This document shows positions 1-9,800 of a stretch of DNA of 23,885 nucleotides, one piece after another. A program made the translations under genes and the position numbers. The stretch lies in assembly GCA_051453625.1 (NCBI GenBank), contig JBOZIK010000001.1, positions 90,083,656 through 90,107,540 of the forward strand, given 5' to 3'. The first letter of the stretch is position 1. Every line of letters begins with the position of its first letter. Source of the stretch: Welwitschia mirabilis. Its lineage: Eukaryota; Gnetophyta; Gnetopsida; Welwitschiales. The notes beneath the pieces are model-generated. The model was not told the origin of the DNA. It ran no database searches and was given only the letters and a program-made list of their open reading frames with translations.

Positions 1-2
1 TC

Positions 3-152
3 AGATTTCATTTTGTAAGAGAAATTGTTGAATGTGGGTTGGTTAACATTCAAAAGATTCATATGAAGTTTAATGTTAGTGATTCTCTTACAAAGGTGGT
101 GGCAGTGGAGAAGCATAACTTCTGTAAAGGAAAACTTGGGATTGCCACAACT
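3..152 (+). pseudogene. C-terminal end of a Ty1/copia RNase H (pol), 5' side outside window
   Basis: An open frame of 50 codons enters from the left edge and ends at TGA 153-155. It begins RFHFVREIVECG and continues with IHMKFNVSDSLTK, then EKHNFCKGKLGI. This is the usual end of a copia-type RNase H domain (consensus HFVRE.VE.G.V...KI....N.AD.LTK.....KF..C..LLG). In an intact element this peptide is the very end of the Gag-Pol polyprotein, followed by a polypurine tract and the 3' LTR. Both appear next in the right order at 229-608. The visible piece carries no stop or frameshift, so the insertion may be younger than the others here, but the rest of pol lies left of the window and cannot be judged. 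The orientation is antisense to the gyrase gene. Confidence 0.75.
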
Positions 153-228
153 TGAGCAATGGGCAGCAAAGGGACACTTTGAAGCAATGCATCTCTTTTG
201 ACTCTTGGAGGCTGGTTAGATTTGTCTT

Positions 229-608
229 GAAGGGGGAGAATAGTTGGAGTTGAAGTCAAATTCTCTTTTGTATCTTCTGTTTTTCCCTTGTTGTAGCACT
301 TTCTTTGTAAAGTGTATTTCTCTTTTATATTATAAAGTAAGATGGGGCTATTTATAAAGTCAATGTAAAATGAGGGTTTTTAACCTAAAGTGAGCCTATT
401 TAAGGGGAAGGGTCTTGATGAAGGAGCAAGATATTTAGAACACTCTAGTTATTGAGGACGGCTTGTGTCCTTGAACTATTTCTTCTTGAAATATTAAGAG
501 AGCTCTGCATTGTTTCCGTCGTTTTTCCTCGCATCAGGGTTTTCCATGTAAATTATTGTGTGTTGTTTTGCTTCTTGTTTCTGTTGTTTTTCATTGCTAA
601 TTTTAACA
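229..608 (+). mobile_element. Polypurine tract plus probable 3' LTR of the copia element
   Basis: A purine run, gaagggggagaa, at 229-240 lies about 75 bp after the pol stop and is followed by tagttggagttg, a slightly altered TGTTGG-type LTR start. The next stretch has AT-rich TATA-like boxes near 325-360. Near 520-560 is a motif of the form TTTTTCCTCGCATCAGGG, then TTTTCC-TGTAAATT, which is typical of the U5 part of copia (Tork-like) LTRs. I place the end at TTTTAACA, about 608. That end is inferred, because the 5' LTR is not in the window for comparison. Confidence 0.5.
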
Positions 609-1753
609 TTAATAACCAAATAGAAAAAGCTAAACATTATTGACAACCTGTGTATCTAAAAGGTTTTTAGTCCTTGCATTCAGTCATCATTGTCATAAAA
701 GCATGCATGAGCTCCCTTGCAGTCAAGTATTTTCGAAAAAGTAAAGCATTCCACTCTTCCACATAACCCACTACTTTTCATGTTCCATTTATCAATTGGT
801 GAATTCTTCCAAGTTGCAACTGATTAACTTATTTATGGAAGAATGTCATAGAAATATATATTACAAAATGATTTCATTTGATTTTCATAGACAGCCTTTC
901 ATTACGCATTTCCTTGCTTCCAAAATCATTGTGATTGTCTTTTGCCTTCATCTCATTACTGTAGGTGGACACAAGTTTTCATCCATTTTGCATGAGTCTC
1001 AGTTTCTTCCACCCAAGGTTCTGTGATGTGTGCACATGGGAGAAAGATTTTTTCAACACTCTACATAGTGCCCCTTACACATTGTTCATGGTTTGTGAAG
1101 GACATATTGAAGCCAATCACATAGAACACACTTCATTAGATATGCATCATCCTACCGAGGCACGCATGTCTACTCCTCTGATTTTTAAAGGGCAACATGT
1201 CGCCCTATAAACACTTTCTCAGAAAGTCATCGTCAAGTTGACTTTTTCAACCAACAAATTGAAAATGAAGTTGACATGTCACCAAATCAGCAACTCAGTT
1301 TTGTCACGACTCTTTTGCTAAAATGTTAGTAACTCTTAATACGAAAAAAATAAGACACAAAAATGTGCTAGAAATAAGAGCAAGAAAATAGAGTTAGGAC
1401 AACAAAGCATAGTGTCAAAGGAAAATTCTTCACAATTTCTGACAATTGCACTTTCTCAACTTCTCTAATAGCTAGTTTTTTAAAGAATTTAGTGAGTTAC
1501 AGAGTTTCTTTGATTGATTTGATTCATTTATTTAAGTTGTGTTGTCATGCCTCTTCAATCTCCATTACCGATCTTTTTTTTGCTTGATGAAAAACTTGAT
1601 GAATAATCGATGTGATAAAATCATGAAAGAAATTAAAGATAGTAGGGTAATAATTAGTTCTATGAATCCCTTAGGCCGATATAGTTCCTATACTACTTCC
1701 AGTTACACAGGCGAGTCATGTTCTCTCTTGCAAAAGGATCAAAAAAAAGATGA
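609..1753. other. Unassigned AT-rich DNA
   Basis: I see no recognisable coding, RNA or element signature between the copia LTR and the hAT remnant. Short open frames here lack family motifs and codon structure. On the gyrase model this is intron sequence. Confidence 0.5.
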
Positions 1754-1874
1754 CAACTCTAATTTAGGGTTTTATGCCTTGGTTTTGTTCATATGTGAAG
1801 CCAAATATATTATTTATATTGTAATGTTATGTTTTAACATCAACCCCCATTTCAACTCTAATTTAGGGTTTTAT
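1754..1874 (+). repeat. Direct repeat of a 22-bp motif, 99 bp apart
   Basis: The 22-bp sequence starting caactctaatttaggg occurs at 1754-1775 and again at 1853-1874. Each copy is followed by a similar taatgttatgtttt stretch. This looks like a short tandem duplication of about 100 bp with decayed interior, just ahead of the first recognisable hAT coding segment. Confidence 0.7.
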
Positions 1875-1910
1875 ATTGTGATGTAATGTAATGTTATGTT
1901 TTGTTGATAT

Positions 1911-2090
1911 AGTATTAGCATTTTTGGTGGACTTACACGATTGAAATATCATGTTGCAGACATTCCAAGATGTGATATTTGCAAATGTCCTAATCCAAGA
2001 GGCAAAATAAACAAAAACATCAAGCAAGAGTGTATGGGAATGCTTGCAGAGAATGATAGAAGAAGAAATGCTTCTCGGCGGGCAGGGAGA
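1911..2090 (+). pseudogene. hAT transposase: BED-like zinc-finger C-terminal half
   Basis: The frame reads SISIFGGLTRLKYHVADIP, then CDICKCPNP, KQECMGML and a basic RRRNASRRAGR tail, ending at TGA 2091-2093. The GG-TRLKYH-A core is the helix of the BED finger found at the N-terminus of plant hAT proteins (consensus GGI.RLK.HLAGI....PC...P..V). The upstream cysteine pair is not visible. TTGATATAG just before 1911 could be a splice acceptor, so the missing half may have been on an earlier exon. Confidence 0.75.
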
Positions 2091-2479
2091 TGATTGCCAA
2101 AAGAAACCAAGACCAATCTCTTTCTCATTCAAATGCTTAAGGTGTGGGCTCTTCTCCGTCCATTGGAGATAGTTCAAGCCATTCAAGGACATATTTTGCC
2201 CTTCACCTTGCATTCAAAAAATAAATAGGGAGCAAATAAACCTTGTTTCCAATCAAGCAAGTGTTCAAACAAGCAGAAGGGCCAATGGCAGAGGGATCTA
2301 AAATTCATCTTCTCCTTTGTTGGTACAACACACGTTGCACAACACCCCATGAATTAAGAAATTGATGCATGAAGCCAAACAAAGAATGGCTGAACTCTAG
2401 TATTTTCGCATGTTACCTCTTAATCATTTTCGTTCTACTGCCATGTTAAAAGAATGTGCAATACAATTTACAAAGCAGG

Positions 2480-3079
2480 CTCGATTTCAAACCCCCAACA
2501 TGTACTAAGGTAAGAACCAAATTGCTATTGATGGCATCTTACAAAACCACCATGAAAAATGGCAAGAAAAGGGCTGCAATTTAATATGTGATGGTTGGGA
2601 AGACAAGAGAGGAATTTTTTGGTTGGCTCTTCTAGAGTCATGATTTTAAAGAGCATAGATGCATCAAAGCATACCAAAAGCATGGAATAATTATTTCGAG
2701 TTATTAGAGCATGCATTGAGGAGATTGGTGCAAAGAATTTGGTCTAAATAGAATTTGTTGTCTGTTACCTATTTTAACTAAGAACTTTATTACTGTTATT
2801 GAATTTAAATTGAATCATGTTGTCTATTTAATAATTGTTATCTATTTTATATTGATTCACTATTATTTGTTAATGTTTAATCAGGTTATTATAGACAATG
2901 CAACCTCCTTTGTTGCAACTAGTCAAATGCTCATGACTTATTATCCAAGAACTTATTGGACACTGTGTTGTGTTGCAAATTTACCAGCAAGAAATGTACT
3001 GAAACAAAATGGAACAGCAAGCAAACAAAAGCAACATAGAATTAATGTGGTTCGAGCTCTTTTAACCCTACGTCCATGA
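2480..3079 (+). pseudogene. hAT transposase: DUF659 domain with an apparent 143-bp intron
   Basis: Recognisable blocks in order are KPPT near 2490, then EKWQEKGCNLICDGWEDKRG in one frame from about 2557. The frame shifts at the T run 2615-2620, then reads LVGSSRVMILKSIDASKHTK and CIEEIGAKNL, followed by VIIDNATSFVATSQML and TYWTLCCVA. DUF659 normally reads SDGWTD..., FLKSVDASD..., EEIGA.NVVQVITDNA..., FWTPCAAHC. The break between KNL and VIIDNA has GT at 2742-2743 and CAG ending at 2884. Removing 2742-2884 restores the family sequence in frame, so this is probably a real intron rather than an insertion. The donor (GTCTAA) is weak or mutated. The open frame ends at TGA 3077-3079. Confidence 0.82.
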
Positions 3080-3221
3080 GAAGCAATGCAGAGCTTATTG
3101 ATTGATTGGGAGCAAATGTGTCCAGATACAATAAACAACTCTCTAACAGGTTCAGATAGCCTTAGGGTTAGGGTTACAAGCAAATCCCCTTTAACAACTT
3201 TAAATAGAGGCCAATTTTAAA

Positions 3222-3227
3222 NNNNNN
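3222..3227. other. Assembly gap of 6 N
   Basis: Six undetermined bases inside the hAT remnant. Confidence 0.99.
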
Positions 3228-3255
3228 CAACACATATAACATATTTGGCTTCACG

Positions 3256-3312
3256 TATCAACATGTTGCACATTGCCTTGCTCTTGTAGAAGACATAAAA
3301 ATTTTAGTGGAT
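3256..3312 (+). pseudogene. hAT transposase: CAAHC-LEDI-like block
   Basis: The frame 3256-3312 reads YQHVAHCLALVEDIKILVD and stops at TAG 3313. It resembles the family block that follows DUF659 (AHCIDLMLEDIGKI). The related TYWTLCCVA text also occurs upstream at about 2955-2980, so the order suggests a local rearrangement or an insertion of about 270 bp within this block. Confidence 0.5.
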
Positions 3313-3362
3313 TAGCATGCCTTGATCTTGTAGAAGACATAAAAACTTTAGTGGATTAGCAT
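3275..3362 (+). repeat. Perfectly adjacent 44-bp tandem duplication
   Basis: Copies at 3275-3318 and 3319-3362 differ at two of 44 positions (cttgCtc/cttgAtc and aaTttt/aaCttt). The unit overlaps the HCLALVEDIK coding block. Because 44 is not a multiple of three, the duplication also breaks the old transposase frame. Confidence 0.93.
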
Positions 3363-3485
3363 GGTACCAGTCATCTTTAGACTGTAGTTATCTTACCTTT
3401 ATGGCATTTGTGTGGTAGAATATTAATAGTGTTAGTGTTGTGGCCTATTAGTTTATGTCTGAATGTGTTTGATAATCTTAACAAC

Positions 3486-3585
3486 NNNNNNNNNNNNNNN
3501 NNNNNNNNNNNNNNNNNNNNNNNNNNNNNNNNNNNNNNNNNNNNNNNNNNNNNNNNNNNNNNNNNNNNNNNNNNNNNNNNNNNNN
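3486..3585. other. Assembly gap of 100 N
   Basis: Exactly 100 undetermined bases, a common placeholder length for a gap of unknown size. It abuts a dinucleotide microsatellite, which probably caused the assembly break. Confidence 0.99.

Positions 3586-3637
<52 letters not shown>
3586..3637 (+). repeat. (CT)26 microsatellite
   Basis: An uninterrupted CT run of 52 bp starts directly at the gap edge, so the true array may be longer. Reading frames across it give Leu-Ser or Arg-Glu repeats and are artefacts. Confidence 0.97.
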
Positions 3638-3643
<6 letters not shown>

Positions 3644-3668
3644 ATTTTTTTCTTTTGTTTTTTTTTGA

Positions 3669-3833
3669 AAGATTGTGAAACATGCACAAACCGTCTCCAA
3701 GTTTATCTATTTACATCATGTTCACCATTTCTCCTTGCAATTTTCAAAGGGTGATGAAATCATTAGCCCCTCTACAACAAGGTTTGCCACTAATTTTATT
3801 CTATTGGAGAGATTCTTAAAAATTCAAAAGGAT
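3669..3833 (+). pseudogene. hAT transposase: middle segment (KIVKHAQTV...RFATNFI)
   Basis: Fifty-five codons beginning KIVKHAQTVSKFIYLHH, then FSKGDEIISPSTTRFATNFI, LLERFLKIQKD, and stop TAG 3834-3836. This matches the hAT block I..A..I..FIY.H......R..T...E.I.P..TRFAT.FI.L. The segment begins right after the T-rich end of the microsatellite stretch and is followed by about 170 bp without similarity, consistent with an intron whose acceptor lies at 4007-4008. Confidence 0.8.
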
Positions 3834-4008
3834 TAGGTGACTTCCTTTATCATTTGCCAAAAGAATAGTTTTTTATGAAATACAATTTTGGTTTAGTGTG
3901 AAGAATGTTATACATGTAACAAATTACAATTTTGAACTTTACACTTTCGAATTTTTCACATTAACATAACAAGTGAGTTGATTCAATTTTTTGGATCTTG
4001 TCTTCCCA

Positions 4009-4320
4009 GATCATTGAATCCTTGGTAAAAGTCTTACATATCGTACATAATGAAAGACCCTCCATGGGATTTACTTATGATGCCATAGAGAAGAACACAA
4101 GTCAAGTTGACACATATACATTCAGGAGCAAGCAAGATTCAAAATGGGAACATGTATCCTCTCTTATCCAAAACAGAGGAAATGAATGTTTGCATATAGA
4201 TTTGCATGCTTTAGCACATGTTCGAAATCCAAAATTTGGTTTTGGAAAATCACTTCTATATGATTGTCGTCTTGCCATAGGAATCACCAATGTTTTCCAT
4301 AGGAGGGTAATAGATCCATA
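4009..4320 (+). pseudogene. hAT transposase: segment EPLVKVL-like to NPKF-like
   Basis: After the acceptor-like TCTTCCCAG, the frame reads IIESLVKVLHIVHNERPSMG, FTYDAIEK, then SKWEHVSSLIQNRGNECLH, LHALAHVRNPKFGFGK, and stops at 4321. Family members read EPLVKVLR.VDG..P.MGFIYEAM..., W..ID.RW..QLH.PLH.AG.FLNP.F. Motif order and spacing are good, so the identity is secure. The segment is open for 104 codons. Confidence 0.85.
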
Positions 4321-4541
4321 AGAGCCATTACAACTCATAAATGAGCTAAACAAATAGAGGAAGAAAGATTGTCCAACTTTCATGTGGCCTCAAGTGAATT
4401 AGGAATTAATGAATTTACACTAAGTAAATTTTACAATTGACAAACTACATATTGTACTCTTCCTTAGTAATTTTTCACTTTAGTAGTGTAGTGTTCTTGT
4501 CTAACTTTCAATGAATTTACTTGGGTTATTTATTATTCTAG

Positions 4542-4962
4542 ACAATTATTGGCTTGCTTTTGGAACAAAAATGTCAAATTTACAGCAACTAGGCATTAGA
4601 ATATTAATCCAACATATAGTGCATCTAGTAAGTTGATTACACATTTGCAATTTGCACATTGAATTTTCTTGTCTTCTAATCCCATTTAAGTGTCTTTGTG
4701 CATTTTGGAGTTATTGTATGTATCGTTAATTACTATCCTTTTCACACTGATGTAGGATGTGAGGAATTGGAGTGTATTTAAATACATTCACTCCAAACCA
4801 TGTAATAGGCTTACTACAGGGGGACTAAATGACTTTGTATTTGTGCATTACAATCTAAAGTTAACACACAAAGATTTCTTGAAGGCTACTCATGCCATTA
4901 ATGACGATGAGTATGACGGTGTTGACTTTGAAAATGGTCATGCTTTTGAGTCCCTTTATCAT
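4542..4962 (+). pseudogene. hAT C-terminal dimerisation domain in two exons
   Basis: Exon-like piece 4542-4627 (acceptor TTATTCTAG) reads NYWLAFGTKMSNLQQLGIRI, then LIQHIVHL. It ends at a consensus donor GTAAGT (4628). The acceptor GATGTAG ends at 4755. The next piece reads DVRNWSVFKYIHSKPCNRLT, then LNDFVFVHYNLKL, to stop TAG 4963-4965. Joined, these give the family pattern WW...G...P.LQ.LAIRILSQ...S.CERNWS.F..IH.K.RNRL....L.DLVFV.YN. The two pieces join in the same frame. The conserved CERNW has become DVRNW. Confidence 0.87.
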
Positions 4963-4965
4963 TAG

Positions 4966-5193
4966 GTTCTTGCCACCATTGATGATGATTCACATGTAGA
5001 TGTACATGCACCTAATACTGATAGAGCTTCTACTTCACATGCACATACATGTTGCCTCTTTTTGATGCACCACCATATCGCTTCTACTGATAGAGCTTCT
5101 ACTGATAGAGCTTCTACTTCACATGCACCTAATACTGATAGAGCTTCTACTGATAGAGCTTCTAGAGGAAGACCATATCGCTTTGCCTCTTTT
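4966..5193 (+). pseudogene. hAT transposase tail with STDRA peptide repeats
   Basis: In the same frame as the dimerisation domain, past one TAG stop, 76 codons follow: VLATIDDDSHVDVHAPNTDR, then repeated ASTDR and STSHAP units, ending RGRPYRFASF before TGA 5194. The low-complexity, Ser/Thr/Asp/Arg-rich composition suggests a disordered tail. Whether the repeats grew while the gene was active or after its death cannot be told from one copy. Confidence 0.6.
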
Positions 5194-5207
5194 TGATGCA
5201 CCACCAT
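5017..5207 (+). repeat. Composite tandem array of a 15-bp unit within a 131-bp duplication
   Basis: The unit actgatagagcttct occurs five times without change: 5017-5031, 5086-5100, 5101-5115, 5134-5148 and 5149-5163. acttcacatgcac follows copies 1 and 3, 84 bp apart. A 23-bp sequence starting gcctctttttgatgcacc occurs at 5054-5076 and 5185-5207, 131 bp apart. The perfect identity of the 15-mers points to recent expansion. Confidence 0.95.
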
Positions 5208-5263
5208 TTCAGGTCACTACCTTTTGTTCACAACTCCACCCTTCATAGCCCTTACATGTTGCC

Positions 5264-5548
5264 TATGAGGACATGGATGTTGATGATGATTCTGATGCTA
5301 ATGATTACAGTGAGAAGCAAGAGGACATGGCTGAAAGTGTGGAGATTACCCCTAGCCACAATGATTCATTCACTAAGGAGGAGCTTTTATGACTAAAGTA
5401 GGGTGCACAACAATGTGGTGCTACTAGAGAAGAATCTTTTCAAGCACATAGAGAAGCACAAACATACAAGTAAAAGCTTAAGGCTATGAGGGGGAAGGGT
5501 GATGCATCTAGTAGTGGCACAAGATTTTTTGCGTGTTATGTTACTTGA
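5264..5548 (+). pseudogene. hAT transposase: acidic and charged C-terminal end
   Basis: The frame reads YEDMDVDDDSDANDYSEKQE, then SFTKEELL, TGA 5390. In the same frame, past stops at 5390, 5399 and 5471, it continues GAQQCGATREESFQAHREAQ, KLKAMRGKGDASSSGTRFF, ending at TGA 5546-5548. The ordered charged text across these stops suggests one former coding region of the transposase (acidic stretch, then a Gln/Glu-rich possible coiled coil, then a Ser/Gly tail). I know of no function for this tail. Confidence 0.6.
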
Positions 5549-6733
5549 TTTTTTGTTTGTGACTTTGTGTAGTGCTAGTGTGCTAGGTAGTAAGCCACCT
5601 ACCTATTAGGCTTTTTGCCTAATTTCATATGGTTTTCATTATTTGATATTTGGTATATGACAGTGTGGGACTTATATTTTATAGAGACACTCAAGGTTCT
5701 ATTTTAGACTAACATGTTGTCTTCATTACATGCCTTTTTATCCCACATTATTATGCAATGAAGGGATGAACAATGGATGGTATAATGCTTTCCACATGAT
5801 AATGGTTTTCTAGTTATCTATGCACATTAAATGAATTTTTCAATTCCTCATTTGTAGCTATTTTTAGCTTATATTGTTTATGAATCCTGTGAATAAGGAA
5901 TTACCTTTAATTTTTAAATTAAAAATAATAGTGGACATTTTGTCACGACATTTTGCATGGTCATGATGACACGTCTCCCCTACGACTTTTTTGGCCAGCC
6001 AACATAAATTACTTGTTGACATTTACATCATTGGTTTAACCCTTTACTCTCTTTTTATTGGAATAAGTTGCACAATCTACTTTAGCCCTTGGGCATAATT
6101 TACTGCCTTCCACTTACCTTGAGTTTTGTGGCTACTCAATCAGAATCCTCATTCATATTATATCTTCCAAACATAAATGCAAACAACACCATTATTTTGG
6201 CCCAGAAACAGTTATCTCAATGTCTATGTTCTTGAGAATTAAAAAGGCTCAATGTACCTCAAGAACATCAACATGTGTCATAGTTCCACTGGCGTCTCAT
6301 TTTATCATAATGCTCTTGTAAGTAAGCATTGACAAATTGTCTGCTTGTGTGTGTGAGAGCACGCGCGTGTTCCTTATGCATTTATCACCTGGTTTATATC
6401 AATGTTACTGCTTTAATTTTTATATTGTATGTATAAATATCTCATTCCCAGACTTGCAGCAAGTGTTATTCTAGACTGGGGAACATTACCCAAGCACCGC
6501 ATCAACGTTGAAATGATCTCTACAAATTTTAAAGAACTCGTGAAAACCCAGTCTTGTTTCAAATAAATTTCCGCAACACTAACCACAAAGGGACAAATAT
6601 TAGAGAACTCAATAACTCTCTTGACTTTCTATGAGATAATCAATTCACTTTGACTTTGAAAATAAGGAAAGCAAGTGCAGAATTAAAATTATTAAAACAG
6701 AAAATTGAAACAAAAAAGAATGGTCTAGCACAC
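5549..6733. other. Inferred intron sequence after GYRA exon i; no feature seen
   Basis: I searched the minus strand here for the missing last pinwheel blade of gyrase A and found nothing resembling it. No mobile-element protein is recognisable either. The canonical donor GTGTGC directly after exon i means splicing should continue to the left. Confidence 0.5.
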
Positions 6734-6851
6734 CTTGTATGCTGTTAGTCCAACTCTATTCAAAGGAAGTGCTTTGAAACTACGCAAGGGTACACGTTTG
6801 CCATATCCATTTTCAGTGACAAGCAGCAACCATGGTGCAGAGGTATGTTTG
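6734..6851 (-). CDS. GYRA: GYRA exon i (pinwheel blade, GYGKR motif)
   Basis: Acceptor CATCAG before 6851; donor GTGTGC after 6734. One base completes a codon from exon h, then 39 codons: KHTSAPWLLLVTENGYGKRV, PLRSFKALPLNRVGLTAYK. ENGYGKR is the strongly conserved strand of the penultimate blades in bacterial and plant GyrA. The KHTS start is fixed by phase, since only this AG restores the frame of exon h. Confidence 0.95.
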
Positions 6852-9800
6852 CTGATGGTATTTGACAGAAGGAAACCATTCAGTAAAAAATACAATAACA
6901 ATTAGAAATCAACGGAAACAAATAAATCACATAACTTCACTCTTCTAATGGACAAACAAATAATATAGCACCATTCTTGAATTACACTTACTGATAACTC
7001 TGCACAATTTTATGTAACTCCTCCTGCATTGCAGCCGACACAATATCTACTGCTGCAACTCGGTCTTCCCCTCTCAATCTCATAGATGTTACTCCTCTAG
7101 ATGTTCTAGATAATGATCGAACCTTTAAATTAAACATTCATAATCCACACTCAAACACATTAGTAAAACTCCCAACAGAGTCCCCTTCTACTACAAGAAT
7201 GAACAGTTGCACACCTTTCCACAAGAACTAAGAAGAACCCTTCCTCCTTGTGAACCAATGGCAATATGATCGCGCCCTGTACATTGTCTGACCCATTTCA
7301 ACTCATCGCCAGCAACCTGGTTAAGAACAATAAAAGTAAATCACAGAGCACATAAAAGTTTTACATTATAAACTGAAGACACATACCAATTGAATTGCAA
7401 TAATTCCAGTGGATCTGATTGATGAGAACAGGCTCAGTGAAACCCGTTTTATGTACCCTTTAGCAGTCAACATAAGAAGATATTGGTCCTGATTAAATTC
7501 GCTAACTGGTATAATGGAAGTGACCTTCTCACCAGAAGATAATGATAGAATCTGTTTAACAGAAATCCATATATTCAAGACCCACGAAAATTTTCATATT
7601 GTACCATTTAACACAACAATTAATATTATTACCCGAACTAATGGAGTCCCTGCAGCAGTACGAGAGCACTCAGGTACTCGGAATGCTCGTGCTGAATATA
7701 CTACACCTTTGTCACTGAAAAGTAAGTATGTTTACCAACCATAATTGAAAACCAAGTGTGGTAAAAAAAAAAGCAGAATTAATGAATAAAATAAGAACCA
7801 AAATATCACACAACTGCAATACATTATACATTTTTAGCATCTGTAATTTTACAAAATGGAAAAGCTATTATAGGACTAAACAGGTTAAGACAAACTTCTA
7901 ATCATACACAGATAACGTGTAAATAGTAGTGTTGATGAAAACATTTTTCCTGGGTGTGGAAAGGCAACAACTCTTACTTTCCAGAACCTGAACTTGTTTG
8001 AGGAGGACTTGCTGGAATCTAGATACCCAATGAACAGGGACTCACAATGAACCATCTGAAACAACCCTTACAAAGAAACTTATTTAGAAGGAAAGAAAAT
8101 AAAAGATCAGGAATAAGATGAAAGGCAGCATTAAGTCGGACTACCTCCAAGCTTGTTCGAGGCACAACAGAGATGTTGTAATAGTGTTTCTATTTAAAAA
8201 AATATTTATTCAAAATGCTTACCGATGACTTCTCGTTATAAAAGGTGATGTTGCACAACTATCACAGCCCTTCACATAACCACCCAGAAAGTATGAAGTC
8301 TCAAGGACATTAAATCAATGAAGAGATTTGGGGAAAAAAGAAAAAAAAGAGAGAGAATGATGTAGCTCTTAGGTACTAGCAGTCTCGAAAAGGAAACCTA
8401 CATACATACTGTACCATTACAAGAGCAAGAATCCAAAGGAGCTATAGTCCTAAGCATGGTACACATAGAGGTCCCATGACGTTACAGTTCCATTACACAA
8501 ACCCAAGTACTAGGACAAATCCATATAACATAACAAGTACATTCACCATACAAAACATGACATTAGTACACAACTTACAAAAAAGATATAACACAACCAA
8601 GTACTCTAGTCATACAAAAAACAATACAAATCCAGTTAAATAATTCTTCAAAAATTAATTATCATTAATTAGACTTATAACTACAAACATCTCATTTACT
8701 CATTCAACTAAAGAAAAGGATCCTGCATAATGACAACATGGTGATGAAACTAAACATACGAGGACCAACAACATGTCAAATAATCTAACATGGTATCAAA
8801 GGGAGAGGTTAAAAGAACCTCAAAACAGGAGTGCAATGTGATGGCCAAGCCAGCAAGGAAGCCAGTGAGCCCTTAGTTCCATGTGTGGGTGTGACATTTG
8901 AGCAGAGGCTGCATAATGGCTTCAGCTGCATGTAGCCCATGGGAGACCACACTAATCAACTGCTTTGCACATTCCTCAATGACCTATAGTGCATAACTAC
9001 GATAAACAAAAAGCATGAAAGCCACTGTATCTAAAACACGATATCTAAAGGCGAAGTTAGTTGAATCAGGACTGACTACACAAATAAACAAAGAAACGAG
9101 AACAGATATTGAATGAGAATTAAAGAAGGATTACATACTGGATCAAAAATTGCAAAGAATGCCTGTTTAAATAAAGGAACAAACATGAAAGTACAAAGAT
9201 TTGGAGTGTACAATAGAATGCAACACAAGATTCTCACCAACAGGAAAGCATTACCATAGAGAAAATGAGGAATGAAAGAGCTTGGCACCAGAATCCCATT
9301 AAAGGAGCCATTAACAACCTATAAAGGCCCACACAAAAAGGAAACTCTCATGGGACCAAGGAGGGTTCTGAAAAAGGTAACTGAAAGGCCTTGCTATCAC
9401 ATCCCAATAATTCTCACGATGCAAGTCAGCCACAAGGAAGCTCAAATTTCAACTTCCACGACTTCATGATAAAGCTCCAAAAGGAGCTCACAAAAATCTG
9501 CATAGCAGATTAGAAACGAACAAAGCTTAACAATCAAATCAAAGATCTAGTAACAACTCAGATGAGATTAAGCATATCCACACAGATTCTAAAAGAAGGT
9601 TTTATCAAGAAGACAATCAAGTAAACCTAAGTAAGAATCTTTTGGAACATGCATATCAGCAAGTGAAAGCTGAGTTTCTACAGAACTAATCCATAATCTA
9701 GCTTACAGAGATCGAAATACAATTATCATATTACCACAAGAATCCTGGACCATGATCACCTCGAAAATAGCAACAATAAAAGGGAATAGATCAGCAAAAA

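Larger units (their letters stand above)
1911..5548 (+). pseudogene. Decayed hAT-family transposase (BED/DUF659/hAT dimerisation type)
   Basis: Seven segments in colinear order on the plus strand match the plant hAT transposase architecture. They are a BED-like zinc-finger end (1911-2090), DUF659 (2480-3079), a short HVAHCLALVEDI block (3256-3312), KIVKHAQTVSKF (3669-3833), SLVKVLHIVHNERPSMGF (4009-4320), the hAT dimerisation domain (4542-4627 plus 4756-4962) and a repeat-rich acidic tail (4966-5548). Intact proteins of this type bind the element ends and cut and paste DNA in the nucleus. This copy cannot: it has several in-frame stops (2091, 2637, 3834, 4963, 5194, 5390), a frameshift in a T run at 2615-2620, a 44-bp duplication, and a microsatellite plus gap in the middle. 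Several breaks between conserved blocks carry good splice signals, so part of the discontinuity is genuine introns. I found no terminal inverted repeats or target duplication. It lies antisense within the inferred gyrase intron. Confidence 0.88.

Noticed and set aside
3162-3175. TTAGGGTTAGGGTT, resembling a telomere repeat
   Set aside because: Only two units, and most plants use TTTAGGG; chance or a trivial interstitial remnant.
3408-3689. Open frames with Leu-Ser or Arg-Glu repeats on both strands
   Set aside because: They are translations of the CT microsatellite and a run of N, not genes.
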